A DNA stretch of 64,000 nucleotides from Jiella avicenniae. Lineage in GTDB: Bacteria; Pseudomonadota; Alphaproteobacteria; Rhizobiales; Rhizobiaceae. Location: the NCBI RefSeq assembly GCF_021390325.1, contig NZ_JAJUWU010000004.1:356564-420563 (forward strand), written 5' to 3'. The notes beneath the pieces are model-generated. The model did no database searches. It worked only from the letters and a program-made list of their open reading frames with translations, and was not told the DNA's origin. Positions 1 through 9,784 of this stretch are shown here, piece by piece; position 1 is the first letter of the stretch, and the number at the start of each line of letters is the position of its first letter. Position numbers and translations under genes: made by a program.

Positions 1-601
1 CCCCGCGATGCGCCTCTCGGCGGACGGTGGCGACGGCGGCGAGATCCAGTTCCTTCGACAGGCGGGCCATCAACTTGCCGAGCTGGCTGGCCCCGGCGGT
101 CATGACGAAGGCCTTCGCGCCGGCCTTCTTCACCAGGTCGAGCATCGCCCAGGCGGTCATCGGATTGACGATCAGGGCCGCCGCGTCCTCGTCGCGGAGC
201 TTCGGGTGAAGCGGCACGACGGCGCGCGCGTCGGTCAAGGCGTATTCGGCCCAGACGCCGCTGCCGCCGCGGCTCACGGAGACGGCGACGCGCTGGCCGA
301 TCAGCTTGCGGGCCGCCTCGTCCTCGCCGCTCGCCACGATCTCCCCCATGCCTTCGAAGCCGGCGGGCGCCCCCTTCTTCCGCGGCTGGCCGTATTCGCC
401 CTTGATGTAGTGGAGGTCGGACGGATTGACGTTGGCGAGCCCCACCTTGACCAGCACCTGGCTGCCCGAAGGTTTCGGCACCGCGATCTGCGAAAGCTCG
501 CACCAGTCCGACAGCCGCTCGACGGTAGGGCCTTCGGAGGTTCCGGAATAGCCGTCGTATCGGACGGTCAACGCTTTCATGGTTGCGGGAATCTCGGGCA
601 T
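1..601 (-). CDS. Zinc-free MDR oxidoreductase (quinone reductase-like), partial
   Basis: About 200 N-terminal residues are visible; the C-terminus runs off the left edge of the window. The protein shows a GroES-like fold of the medium-chain dehydrogenase/reductase superfamily (VLVKVGLANVNPSDLH, then a Gly-rich GFEGMGEIVASG segment), followed by the start of a nucleotide-binding Rossmann fold (TAGASQLGK). The zinc-ligand Cys of alcohol dehydrogenases is replaced by NPSD, as in NAD(P)H:quinone oxidoreductases, so a zinc-free reductase is likely. The substrate is unknown. The start at 601 is preceded by a purine-rich AAAGGCGG; an alternative ATG lies at 580. Confidence 0.8.
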   Translation of the reverse strand, partial: MPEIPATMKALTVRYDGYSGTSEGPTVERLSDWCELSQIAVPKPSGSQVLVKVGLANVNPSDLHYIKGEYGQPRKKGAPAGFEGMGEIVASGEDEAARKLIGQRVAVSVSRGGSGVWAEYALTDARAVVPLHPKLRDEDAAALIVNPMTAWAMLDLVKKAGAKAFVMTAGASQLGKLMARLSKELDLAAVATVRREAHRG

Positions 602-997
602 GGTCGCCGCCTTTTCCAAATGTCGTTTTGGCCGCTGCCATCACCGGTTGATCGGCCGGCTGCCGATCCGGCGCGGCTTCGTCGGCGATATCGGGCGCAT
701 CGCGATTGGTGCCAAGGGGGTGAGGCGCCCCGGTTGCGGCGCCGCTCGCTCGAGGCTGCCTCCGGCCGGAATCTGCAGCGCGGATGCCATGTGGCTACGA
801 GGCGGCGCCTCGCCTCGGCGACCCCCGGCTGTGACACGCTCGGTCCACCAGCGGGTGTGAACGGTCATCAAAAATCGATTCTCTGAATTGACAGATGAAG
901 TGAGTAAAAATGTCTGAAAATTTCGCTCTCTTTCCTGACTGAAAAATATCCGTAATCTATTTCGGTAGAATGAGGACTTGGAGCGGATCGTGCAGCC
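602..997. other. Intergenic stretch, no gene recognised
   Basis: Nearly 400 bases separate the divergent oxidoreductase and the small membrane-protein gene. The first 250 bases are GC-rich and hold only arginine-rich reading frames that look like noise. From about 880 to 970 the composition becomes AT-rich, with a TTGACA at 888-893, which suggests promoter DNA, but I cannot pair it with a good -10 box. Confidence 0.4.
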
Positions 998-1354
998 ATG
1001 GATTATGGCCCGATGAAAGATGGCGCAACATTCGGCGAGCCGTCGCTCGAACGGTCTCGCGCGGCGAAGGGCAAGTCCTGGTTCCAGGCGCTCGGCATCG
1101 TCGAAGAACTGCGGTCCATCGATTATCCGATACCCCGCATCTTCGTCGACGTTTCGGGGACGACGCTGGGTCTCGTCGGTCTCTACGGTCTGGTTCACGT
1201 CGCCCGGAACGGTTGCGTCGATGTGGCCTTCAGGGCGAGCGGTTCGAGCTGCATGACGGCGAGCGAGAACCCGTTTCTCTACCTCCTGGCGATCTGCGGC
1301 ATGGGGGTTGCCATGGGTGCCCTGCTGTTCGTTTTCTTTCGCGCCGATCCCTGA
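998..1354 (+). CDS. Hypothetical small inner-membrane protein
   Basis: A 118-residue protein with a soluble N-terminal half and two probable membrane segments, near residues 52-66 (LGLVGLYGLVHVA) and 92-114 (FLYLLAICGMGVAMGALL). I do not recognise the family. A GGAGCGG lies 11 bases before the ATG, and a second ATG lies at 1013. The frame stops at 1354, but a protein-like, helix-forming frame continues immediately afterwards in another register, so the gene may be frameshifted. Confidence 0.5.
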   Translation: MDYGPMKDGATFGEPSLERSRAAKGKSWFQALGIVEELRSIDYPIPRIFVDVSGTTLGLVGLYGLVHVARNGCVDVAFRASGSSCMTASENPFLYLLAICGMGVAMGALLFVFFRADP

Positions 1355-1551
1355 CGTTCGACGCGCCGATCCAAGGAACCCGGCGAAGCTCGCAGGCGGT
1401 CGCCGAAGCCGTCGTCGGACGGCAGGCGGAACTCGAAGCGGCGGGCGCCGCCATGCGCGAACGTCTCGGGGAGCGCTTCACCACGACCGAGATCTACGAG
1501 GCCTTCGACCGCCTCGATCGCGAGACGTCGCCGGAAGTCGCGGCACAGTGA
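1351..1551 (+). pseudogene. Possible frameshifted C-terminal extension of the preceding gene
   Basis: Directly after the stop of the small membrane protein, a different frame encodes about 65 residues of plausible amphipathic helix (AVAEAVVGRQAELEAAG, then GERFTTTEIYEAFDRLDRE) ending in TGA. It has no convincing start of its own; the first in-frame ATG is at 1453. It may be the displaced C-terminus of the upstream gene, created by a real frameshift or a sequence error, or simply a chance open frame. Confidence 0.3.
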
Positions 1552-1708
1552 GGCGAGGCGCCGGCGGTTCGCGGCACCCACCGTCGCCACCGATCGCCGA
1601 CAAGGCGCCACCCATGTCGGTCGAGGCGGAGCAACGCGCGTCATCGCAGCGTCGGAAGCATCGCAGAGGAGGAGAAAGGGCGGGCCGGACGCAACGCGCC
1701 GGCGTCGA

Positions 1709-2068
1709 TCAGCGCTGCGCCTTGCGGGCCTTGCGAGCGGCATAGCGCTCGTCCCTGGCGGCCTTGCGGGCAGCTTCGTCCTCGACCATCCGGCTGATCA
1801 GCTTGTTTTCCTCGGCCTGTTTCGCGGCCTTTTCGGCTTCCTCGCGCTCGGCGTTTTCGCGCGCGACCTTCTCGGCCTCGGCGCGCTTGGCGGCCTCGCG
1901 CTCTTCGCGCGCTGCGACGATGGCGGCGCGTTCGGCGCGGCGGGCTTCTGCGGCCGGGTCGTTCTGCTTGGCTTTCACCTTTTCGAGGAGCGCAGCCTTG
2001 GCATCCCTTGCCGCCGCGCGCCGCTCGACGAAATCCGCATCCTTGCTCTTCAAGCTTGTCTTGCCCAT
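1709..2068 (-). CDS. DUF6481 family protein
   Basis: A 119-residue, extremely charged protein rich in Ala, Lys, Arg and Glu, almost entirely predicted coiled coil. The opening (MGKTSLKSKDADFVERR), the continuous helical middle and the basic end (RYAARKARKAQR) match the alphaproteobacterial DUF6481 family as I know it. The function is unknown; the basic coiled coil could bind nucleic acid, but that is only a guess. An upstream ATG at 2101 would add a Pro-rich stretch not typical of the family, so 2068 is preferred. Confidence 0.75.
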   Translation of the reverse strand: MGKTSLKSKDADFVERRAAARDAKAALLEKVKAKQNDPAAEARRAERAAIVAAREEREAAKRAEAEKVARENAEREEAEKAAKQAEENKLISRMVEDEAARKAARDERYAARKARKAQR

Positions 2069-2230
2069 CGTGTCTGGAGGAGGCCGGAATCTTGCCGGCA
2101 ATCGTCTCTCGCCTACGCGCTCGAAGCCGCCGCATCAAGCCGGCAGAGGGGTCGTATCAAGAAGAATTGCGCCGAAGCTGGCGTGAAATCGCCAGGCGCG
2201 GGCGGTCGACCTTTCCGACGACCGAAGGGC

Positions 2231-3700
2231 TCAGGCCGCGAGGTTCAGCTCTCTGGCGATCGCCTCGATGAGGGCCGTGTCGTCCCCCGCCATGCCGTCC
2301 ATCGAAGCCATGCGCGCCATGACGATGGCCGCGATCCTCTCTTCCACCGTGCCTTCCGCATAAGTGTAGTAGATGACGGCCCGCTGCCCGTCGCGGTGGC
2401 AGCGCCCTTCGATCTGCTGGAGCTGGATCGCGCTGTGGCGCATGTCGTGGACGACCAGCGACCGTTCCCGGTCGCCGCCCGGCATTTCGCCCCGATGCAG
2501 CGAGATCGACTCCGTCACCGTGAAGACCACCGCGTCGAGACGGCCGGTCTGGAAGGCGGCGCGCGTTGCCTCGTTGGCCTCGCCCGACTGGTCGCCGTTG
2601 ATCTCGCCGACGCTCCAGCCCTGGCCTCTGAGGCCGTCGGCCAGCATCGCGCCGGTCTCGAGAAAGGCGACGGAGACCGCCACCTGCTGGCCGTTGCCGA
2701 GGAGATCGCCGGCGAAGTCGGCCGTGCCCTTCACCCGGATCAGACTGGCCTTCTGGCGAAAGCGCAGGTCGGCCGCCCACCCCGTCGGCCGCCGGGTCGA
2801 TCCGCCGGCGAGGCCGATCTCCCGGCGGAACTCCCGCCAGGTCGCCTCGTAGAGCCGTTCGGACGCGGCATCGAGTGCCGTCGGTGCCAGGTCGCGCTGC
2901 ACTTCGGGCCAGCCGGATATCTGTTCCGGCCGCCGGCGCATGCCGATCGCATCGGCGCCTTTGTAGAGAAGCTGAGACATCACCCGCCGGTCGGCTTCGT
3001 TCGGCTCCCAATTCCAGTTCTTCCAGCGCCCCTTGGCGCGGCCGATCTTGAGGCGCTTCATCAGCGCGCGGAACTCGTCCATGTCGCCGGTCGAGCCGCC
3101 CGTCGCAACGGCGAGGAGCCGGCCGAGATAGGACAATTCGTGCGGCGACTGGCCGGCGGTGGCGCTCATGTAAATCGTGAAGTCGGCGGCCGCCGCGAGA
3201 TGGCGACAGACCTGGCCCTGCTGTGAGGCGGGGTTGCGGATGCGATGGCTTTCGTCGACGACGACCAGCGGCCAGCGCCGCTTCAGCGTCCCGAGCTTGG
3301 CGAGTTCGTTGTTCTTCGCCCGCGTCGAGCGCCGGTTGCTGGCAGGAGGCGGCGCCATCAGCGACTTGGTGCGCTCGAAATTGACGATGGCGACCTTCTT
3401 GCCGGTGGCCGGAGAGCCGGCGATGGTGCGCCGCCACTGCGGGATCGCGCCCTTCGGGCAGACGATCAGCACTTCGTCGTCCGCCATCTCACTGATGGCG
3501 CTCCAGGCCGACAGCGTCTTTCCGAGGCCCGTGAGGTCGCCCAGCAGGAAGCCCGGCCGCCCGCGCCGCCGCGCCGCGAGGATCGCCTCGCGCGCCTCGA
3601 CTTGGTGGGGGCGGGGGTGGAAGACGGGTGCTGCGGCGTGGGCAAGTTCTGTGGGGGACAAGGCTTTCCTCAGCGAATGGCGATTCGACAGTCGACACAT
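2231..3700 (-). CDS. SNF2-like superfamily 2 DEAD/DEAH-box helicase
   Basis: A 489-residue stand-alone helicase. Walker A is DLTGLGKT (about residues 55-62), close to the SNF2 form DEMGLGKT. Motif II is DESH (149-152), motif III SAT (179-181) and motif VI QIEGRCHRDGQ (429-439), the SNF2 form of the arginine-finger motif. All ATPase motifs look intact. There is no accessory nuclease, methylase or DNA-binding domain, and no restriction partner beside it; this compact form resembles phage-type helicases. It lies between DUF6481 and a toxin-antitoxin pair. The first residues before LSPTELAH look non-conserved, so the true start may be slightly downstream. Confidence 0.8.
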   Translation of the reverse strand: MCRLSNRHSLRKALSPTELAHAAAPVFHPRPHQVEAREAILAARRRGRPGFLLGDLTGLGKTLSAWSAISEMADDEVLIVCPKGAIPQWRRTIAGSPATGKKVAIVNFERTKSLMAPPPASNRRSTRAKNNELAKLGTLKRRWPLVVVDESHRIRNPASQQGQVCRHLAAAADFTIYMSATAGQSPHELSYLGRLLAVATGGSTGDMDEFRALMKRLKIGRAKGRWKNWNWEPNEADRRVMSQLLYKGADAIGMRRRPEQISGWPEVQRDLAPTALDAASERLYEATWREFRREIGLAGGSTRRPTGWAADLRFRQKASLIRVKGTADFAGDLLGNGQQVAVSVAFLETGAMLADGLRGQGWSVGEINGDQSGEANEATRAAFQTGRLDAVVFTVTESISLHRGEMPGGDRERSLVVHDMRHSAIQLQQIEGRCHRDGQRAVIYYTYAEGTVEERIAAIVMARMASMDGMAGDDTALIEAIARELNLAA

Positions 3701-3778
3701 ACCGAGTGTCTGGCGGCAGAGTGGAATGCGGTCCCGGTTTCCCGTCTCTCACCACGCGCCGTGACCGGGTATCGCCGT

Positions 3779-4192
3779 CTAGGCCCAGGGGTTCAGGATC
3801 GGCAAGCCGTCGATCGTCTCGAAGTCGGCGACGTTGCGGGTTACCAGTGTGAGCCCATGGACGAGGGCCGTTGCCGCGATGAGGGCATCATTGGTCGGAC
3901 GGCGATCTGGCACATGGAGGGCCGCGCAACGGAGGACCACCCGTTCCGTCACCGGCAGGATCTGAGCCTCGTCGAGCTCCACGCGTCGAGATCGTAGCCA
4001 TTGCCGAAGTTCGGCACCCTGGCGAGGATCGCGGCGCTCCATGGATCGCACACCGATCTCCAGCTCCATGAGCGTGATGACGGAAACATATGTGGTGCGA
4101 AGTGGTAACGACCTCATGATACCGGTGACGCGATCAGTGAGAGTCCACGGCTTGCGCGCTGCCGAAATCACGTTGGTGTCGAGGAGATACAT
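3779..4192 (-). CDS. VapC-like PIN-domain toxin
   Basis: A 137-residue PIN-domain ribonuclease. Acidic residues expected at the metal site are present: Asp5 in LLDTNV, Glu in MELEIGV, Asp in NDALIAAT and the late Asp in VTRNVADF. PIN toxins cut RNA, often tRNA or rRNA. The ATG at 4192 is 9 bases beyond the antitoxin stop, so the two genes are co-transcribed in antitoxin-toxin order. A TTG at 4204 would overlap the antitoxin but adds no conserved residues. The RNA target cannot be predicted. Confidence 0.85.
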   Translation of the reverse strand: MYLLDTNVISAARKPWTLTDRVTGIMRSLPLRTTYVSVITLMELEIGVRSMERRDPRQGAELRQWLRSRRVELDEAQILPVTERVVLRCAALHVPDRRPTNDALIAATALVHGLTLVTRNVADFETIDGLPILNPWA

Positions 4193-4200
4193 CGCCGCGC

Positions 4201-4464
4201 TCAATCGAAGTCGACTTCGCGCGGCAGGCTCTTGTCTCTCGGCGGATCGAAGTCGAAGTCCGCTTCCGGCCGCCTGTCGGCGAAAAAATCGAGCGCCGAA
4301 AGGCGATTTCCCCTCAGCCGCTCATACTCCGCATAGCTCATCAGCACATGGGTTGGGCGGCCGCGGTCGGTGACGACGACCGGGCCCTCCTCGGCGGCCC
4401 GCTTGGCGGCCGAGAGCTTCTGGTTGAACATCCGCGCGTTCATCTTATGTTCGTGAAACGTCAT
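4201..4464 (-). CDS. Phd/YefM-family antitoxin
   Basis: An 87-residue antitoxin. The N-terminal half has the Phd/YefM pattern (NQKLSAAKRAAEEGPVVVTD, RGRPTHVLMSYAEYERLR), which forms the DNA-binding dimer; the acidic tail (FDFDPPRDKSLPREVDFD) would wrap the PIN toxin encoded immediately downstream. Such proteins neutralise the toxin and repress their own promoter. An inverted repeat with 7-base arms lies just upstream (4477-4508). An internal ATG at 4443 is an alternative start. Confidence 0.85.
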   Translation of the reverse strand: MTFHEHKMNARMFNQKLSAAKRAAEEGPVVVTDRGRPTHVLMSYAEYERLRGNRLSALDFFADRRPEADFDFDPPRDKSLPREVDFD

Positions 4465-4476
4465 CGATCCGCTCCG

Positions 4477-4508
4477 ATGTAGTCTCGATCTGCAATTTGT
4501 TACTACAT
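4477..4508. promoter_or_regulatory. Inverted repeat, candidate operator between antitoxin and udgX
   Basis: Arms ATGTAGT (4477-4483) and ACTACAT (4502-4508) flank an 18-base AT-rich spacer. The repeat starts 13 bases upstream of the antitoxin ATG and precedes the divergent UdgX gene, where a self-repressing Phd-type antitoxin would bind. Assignment is inferred from position and symmetry only. Confidence 0.4.
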
Positions 4509-4553
4509 TCGACGGCTCGCTGCAATCGCGCTGGCGATGAGGTTCTCGTTCCG

Positions 4554-6029
<1,476 letters not shown>

Positions 6030-6054
6030 GGCGCGTCCAGGCGGGCTCGCCGAA

Positions 6055-6474
6055 TCACGGGTGCCATGGGTTGACGACGGTGACGCCGCAGTCATCGAAG
6101 TCCTTGACGTTGCGCGTTGCGATCCCTGCGCCATGGGCAGCGGCAATGGCCGCAATCTGAGCATCCAACTCTTTGACGGGGCGCCCGATCGCTCGTCGGT
6201 TCGCCCGGATGAGGGCATAGGCCTCGGCGGCTGCCCGATCGAAGGGCAGAATGCGGCCTCCAAAATCCTCCGCGAGGGTCGCGTCCAGACTGTTAGCCAG
6301 AAGAGTCTTGCGCCGTCCGTCCGGCAGGATGGCGATGCCGTATCGCAGTTCCGCTTCACTGATCGCCGTGAGGAAAACAGCGTCGATGTCCTGCTGGTTC
6401 AACCAGTCGGTCACTCGCTGCTCCGGAAGTGGGCTCATCATCTCCGAGACGACATTCGTATCGAGAATGATCAT
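6055..6474 (-). CDS. FitB/VapC-type PIN toxin
   Basis: A 139-residue PIN-domain ribonuclease of the FitB branch: ILDTNVVSEMM (Asp5), SEAELRYGIA (Glu), LDAQIAAIAAAHG (Asp) and ATRNVKDF (late Asp). All metal ligands appear intact. The ATG follows directly after the TGA of the upstream antitoxin (TGAATG), indicating translational coupling. It is a second PIN toxin in this 3 kb stretch, but with a different antitoxin family, so the two pairs were probably acquired independently. Confidence 0.87.
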   Translation of the reverse strand: MIILDTNVVSEMMSPLPEQRVTDWLNQQDIDAVFLTAISEAELRYGIAILPDGRRKTLLANSLDATLAEDFGGRILPFDRAAAEAYALIRANRRAIGRPVKELDAQIAAIAAAHGAGIATRNVKDFDDCGVTVVNPWHP

Positions 6475-6825
6475 TCAATCGAAGGTCGGAGGTTCGCGGC
6501 TTGGCCCACGTGCTGGCAGGTCGAGTTCGACTCCTCCGATCGGCTCGAACCTTGCCCGAATTCTCGAAGCGAGGTTCCCATGCGGTACGATCTTCGGTTC
6601 GATTTCGCCGAACGGGTCGGAATGCTCGCTCGCGGCATCGAACCGACTTTCTCCGCGCTCTCCCTTGGCCGGTGAGTCCGGCGACGGCTGGTCTCCGACG
6701 ACTTCGAGCGCTTGTTGCAACAGAACCCGCGCTTCGTCTTCCATCGAGCGGCCGTGTCTGCTTGCTCTGCGGCTGATCTGGTTGGTCGTCTTGTCGTCGA
6801 GATCGGTGATGGTCAGGCTCGTCAT
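6475..6825 (-). CDS. FitA-like ribbon-helix-helix antitoxin
   Basis: A 116-residue protein. The start is MTSLTITDLDDKTTNQIS, with a FitA-type ribbon-helix-helix fold (SRRASRHGRSMEDEARVLL) in the first 50 residues. The C-terminal half, rich in Pro and acidic residues and ending PSREPPTFD, should be the toxin-binding part; it is longer than the usual 80 or so residues of FitA. A perfect 16-base palindrome lies 16 bases upstream of the ATG, a natural operator for autoregulation. The longer open frame upstream of 6825 is not conserved-looking. Confidence 0.82.
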   Translation of the reverse strand: MTSLTITDLDDKTTNQISRRASRHGRSMEDEARVLLQQALEVVGDQPSPDSPAKGERGESRFDAASEHSDPFGEIEPKIVPHGNLASRIRARFEPIGGVELDLPARGPSREPPTFD

Positions 6826-6840
6826 TCCCGCACCTCGGAG

Positions 6841-6856
6841 TATGTTCGCGAACATA
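6841..6856. promoter_or_regulatory. Perfect 16-base palindrome, candidate FitA operator
   Basis: TATGTTCGCGAACATA is identical on both strands and sits 16 bases upstream of the FitA-like start codon. FitA-type ribbon-helix-helix proteins, with their PIN partner, repress by binding inverted repeats in their own promoter. Position and perfect symmetry make this the likely operator. Confidence 0.6.
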
Positions 6857-7039
6857 TAGGTCGATCTGAACGCGAGATGCCAGATTATTACGTCAGGCGG
6901 TCCGTTCAATTGACCGGTCGCCTGATGCGCTTGAGCCCGTCCGGTCGATGGGCTAAGCCGCAGCCAGATGGTGACAAGGACTGGCACCGGGCGCTTTCGC
7001 GCGCCGGATGGCCGGCCGCGACGCATTGGTGAAACGGAC

Positions 7040-8662
7040 ATGGTCGGGAAAAAGCCGAAACGGGTGACGGCGCGGGTGCCGCGCGGCTTCGTCGATCGGA
7101 GCGCCTCCGATCTGCGCGCGCAGGACGCGATGCTGGCGAAGATCCGGCGGGTCTACGAGACCTACGGCTTCGAGCCGGTGGAGACGCCGGTGTTCGAATA
7201 TACCGATGCGCTCGGCAAGTTCCTGCCCGACTCGGACCGGCCGAACGAGGGCGTCTTCTCGATCGAGGACGACGACGAGCAGTGGATGTCGCTCCGCTAC
7301 GACCTCACCGCGCCGCTCGCCCGCTATGTGGCGGAGAACTTCGAGGCCCTGCCGAAGCCTTATCGCTCGTACCGCGCGGGCTACGTCTTCCGCAACGAGA
7401 AGCCCGGGCCGGGGCGCTTTCGCCAGTTCATGCAGTTCGACGCCGACATCGTCGGCGCGCCGAACGTCTCGGCCGATGCCGAGATGGCGATGATGATGGC
7501 CGACACGATGGAGGCGCTGGGCATCCCGCGCGGGCAGTATGTGATCCGGGTGAACAACCGGAAGGTTCTCGATGGCGTTCTGGAGGCGATCGGCCTCGGC
7601 GAGGAGGACGCTGAACGGCGGCTTACGGTGCTCAGGGCCATCGACAAGCTGGACAAGTTCGGCGTCGAAGGCGTGCGGCTGCTACTGGGTAAAGGTCGCA
7701 AGGACGAGAGCGGCGATTTCACGCCGGGAGCGGGGCTCGGGACTGCCGGAATAGATGTTCTAATCGAGTTCCTTGATGCGAGTTCAGTAGGGGTAGTCCA
7801 CTCCGCTGCGTTCGAGCCAAAGGAAAACCCCAAATTGGCTGATATGAAGGGCGGCGTCTTGAGGAAGATGCCAGCTACGCTGGTTCACAATAAGATTGAT
7901 CTACACGCTAATCAAAAGTTCAGCGACGGCGAAGCGGAGCTTGATCAGATCAGGCTCCTTTCGGAAATGGCTGGCTACGGCCCCGATCGCATCCGCATCG
8001 ACCCCTCCGTGGTCCGCGGCCTCGAATACTACACCGGCCCGGTGTTCGAGGCCGAACTCCTCTTTCCCGTCACCAACGAAAAGGGCGAGGTCGTGCGCTT
8101 CGGTTCGGTCGGCGGCGGCGGGCGCTATGACGGGCTGGTCTCGCGCTTCATGAGCCAGCCGGTGCCGGCGACGGGCTTTTCCATCGGCGTCTCGCGGCTG
8201 ATGACGGCGCTGAAGAATCTCGGCCGGCTGGAGACCTCGCGGCGCACCGGCCCGGTGGTGGTCACCGTCATGGATCGCGACCGCATGGCGGATTATCAGG
8301 CCATGGCGACGCAGCTGCGCAACGCGCTGAATACCGACGAGGCCGGTAACCCGACCGAGGTGCCCGTGCCGGTCGAGGTGTTCCAGGGCAATCCCAAGCA
8401 GTTCGGCAAGCAGCTGCAATATGCCGATCGGCGCGACGCCCCCTGCGTGATCATTCAGGGCGGCGACGAGAAGGCCGCCGGGAAGGTGCAGGTCAAGGAT
8501 CTGGCGCTCGGCAAGGAGTTGTCGGCGCAGATCACCGACAATGCCGAATGGCGCGAGGCGCGGGCCGGGCAGGAGATGGTCGACTATGCGCCCGAAAGCC
8601 CGGACGCGATGATCGCCGCCGTGCGCGCCATCCTGTCCCGCCAGTCCGGCGGCAAGGGCTGA
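7040..8662 (+). CDS. hisS: Histidyl-tRNA synthetase
   Basis: A 540-residue class II aminoacyl-tRNA synthetase charging tRNA-His. Motif 2 is [20 protein letters not shown], the alphaproteobacterial form; the histidine motif [15 protein letters not shown] and the motif 3 region [10 protein letters not shown] follow, then an anticodon-binding domain. ATG at 7040 begins [17 protein letters not shown]. The stretch 7741-7980 (about residues 235-313) has clearly lower GC and different codon use (rare TTA/CTA/GGT-type codons), yet the frame is intact. hisZ follows after 6 bases, implying co-transcription. Confidence 0.95.
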   Translation: MVGKKPKRVTARVPRGFVDRSASDLRAQDAMLAKIRRVYETYGFEPVETPVFEYTDALGKFLPDSDRPNEGVFSIEDDDEQWMSLRYDLTAPLARYVAENFEALPKPYRSYRAGYVFRNEKPGPGRFRQFMQFDADIVGAPNVSADAEMAMMMADTMEALGIPRGQYVIRVNNRKVLDGVLEAIGLGEEDAERRLTVLRAIDKLDKFGVEGVRLLLGKGRKDESGDFTPGAGLGTAGIDVLIEFLDASSVGVVHSAAFEPKENPKLADMKGGVLRKMPATLVHNKIDLHANQKFSDGEAELDQIRLLSEMAGYGPDRIRIDPSVVRGLEYYTGPVFEAELLFPVTNEKGEVVRFGSVGGGGRYDGLVSRFMSQPVPATGFSIGVSRLMTALKNLGRLETSRRTGPVVVTVMDRDRMADYQAMATQLRNALNTDEAGNPTEVPVPVEVFQGNPKQFGKQLQYADRRDAPCVIIQGGDEKAAGKVQVKDLALGKELSAQITDNAEWREARAGQEMVDYAPESPDAMIAAVRAILSRQSGGKG

Positions 8663-8668
8663 GCCGCC

Positions 8669-9784
8669 ATGTCCGGCGAGACCATCGGCCCGGCGCTGGA
8701 TGAGCTGTTTGCGCGGCGCGGCGCGGCGCCGGCGACGACGCCGATCATCCTGCCGGCCGAGCCCTATCTCGACACCGCGGGCGAGGCGCTGCGCCGGCGG
8801 ATCTTCCTTACCCGGGGCGAGGGCGGGGAGAATCTCTGCCTCAGGCCGGATTTCACCGTTCCCGTCTGCATGCGCCACATCGCCGAGGGCGCCGACCTGC
8901 CGCGGCGCTACTCCTATCGCGGCCTCGTCTTCCGCCAGCGGGCGGACGGGCCGGCGGAATTCGTTCAGGCCGGCATCGAGGATCTCGGCGAGGAGCACCG
9001 GGCCGAAGCGGATGCCCGCGCGGTCGCCGATGCCTTGGCCGGGCTGGAAGCCTGCAGCGTGCCTGCCGAAAGCCTCGACGTCATTCTCGGCGATCAGGGG
9101 CTGTTCGAGGCGGTGCTGAGGGCGCTCGGCCTGCCCGAGGGCTGGCAGCGCCGGCTGATCCGCACTTTCGGCCATGACGGGCAGCTCAGGGCCGCCCTCG
9201 AAGGCCTGTCTCGCGGGCCGGACCATGCGCTGGACGGCATCGAGCCGCAGTTGGTCGAGCTTGCCCGCGACCGCGAGGAAGGCGCGCTGACGCGGCTGAT
9301 CCGCAGCCGGATGGAGGATGCCGGCCTGCCGCCCCATTCCGGCCGCTCGCCCGGCGAGATCGCCGCCCGGCTGATCGAAAAGGTGGCGGTCGCCGAAGCC
9401 CGGCTCGGCGAGGGGCCGCTCGAGCTGCTGCAGGATTTTCTCGCCGTCTCCTGCCCACTCGACGAGGCGGGCGAGCGGCTCGCCGTCGTGATGGGCACGG
9501 CCGGGCTCGACCTCGGCCGGGCGATGACCGCCTTCGAGACGCGCAACCTGGCGCTCCGGGCGGCGAATGTGGATCTGTCGCGGATCACCTATCGCGCCGC
9601 CTTCGGCCGGCCGATCGACTATTACACCGGCCTCGTCTTCGAAGCGCGTGAGAAAGGTGCCGACGAACCGCTCGCCGGCGGCGGGCGCTACGATCGTCTG
9701 ATGACCATCCTCGGCGCCGACACGCCGATCCCCGCGGTCGGGTTTTCGCTGTGGCTCGACCGGATCGAAGGGGTGGCGCGATGA
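8669..9784 (+). CDS. hisZ: ATP phosphoribosyltransferase regulatory subunit HisZ
   Basis: A 371-residue HisRS paralogue without a tRNA-charging role. It forms the regulatory partner of short-form HisG in the first step of histidine synthesis. The catalytic-core fold is recognisable (LCLRPDFTVPVCMRHI, YRGLVFRQR, RPIDYYTGLVFEA, GGGRYDRL), while the anticodon-binding domain is absent. It is coupled to hisS, and hisG lies downstream after a repeat-filled gap, which supports the HisG-HisZ complex assignment. Confidence 0.93.
   Translation: MSGETIGPALDELFARRGAAPATTPIILPAEPYLDTAGEALRRRIFLTRGEGGENLCLRPDFTVPVCMRHIAEGADLPRRYSYRGLVFRQRADGPAEFVQAGIEDLGEEHRAEADARAVADALAGLEACSVPAESLDVILGDQGLFEAVLRALGLPEGWQRRLIRTFGHDGQLRAALEGLSRGPDHALDGIEPQLVELARDREEGALTRLIRSRMEDAGLPPHSGRSPGEIAARLIEKVAVAEARLGEGPLELLQDFLAVSCPLDEAGERLAVVMGTAGLDLGRAMTAFETRNLALRAANVDLSRITYRAAFGRPIDYYTGLVFEAREKGADEPLAGGGRYDRLMTILGADTPIPAVGFSLWLDRIEGVAR

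Noticed and set aside
577..837. Arg-rich minus-strand frame upstream of the first oxidoreductase
   Set aside because: Composition is typical of noise in GC-rich DNA; no ribosome binding site or motif.
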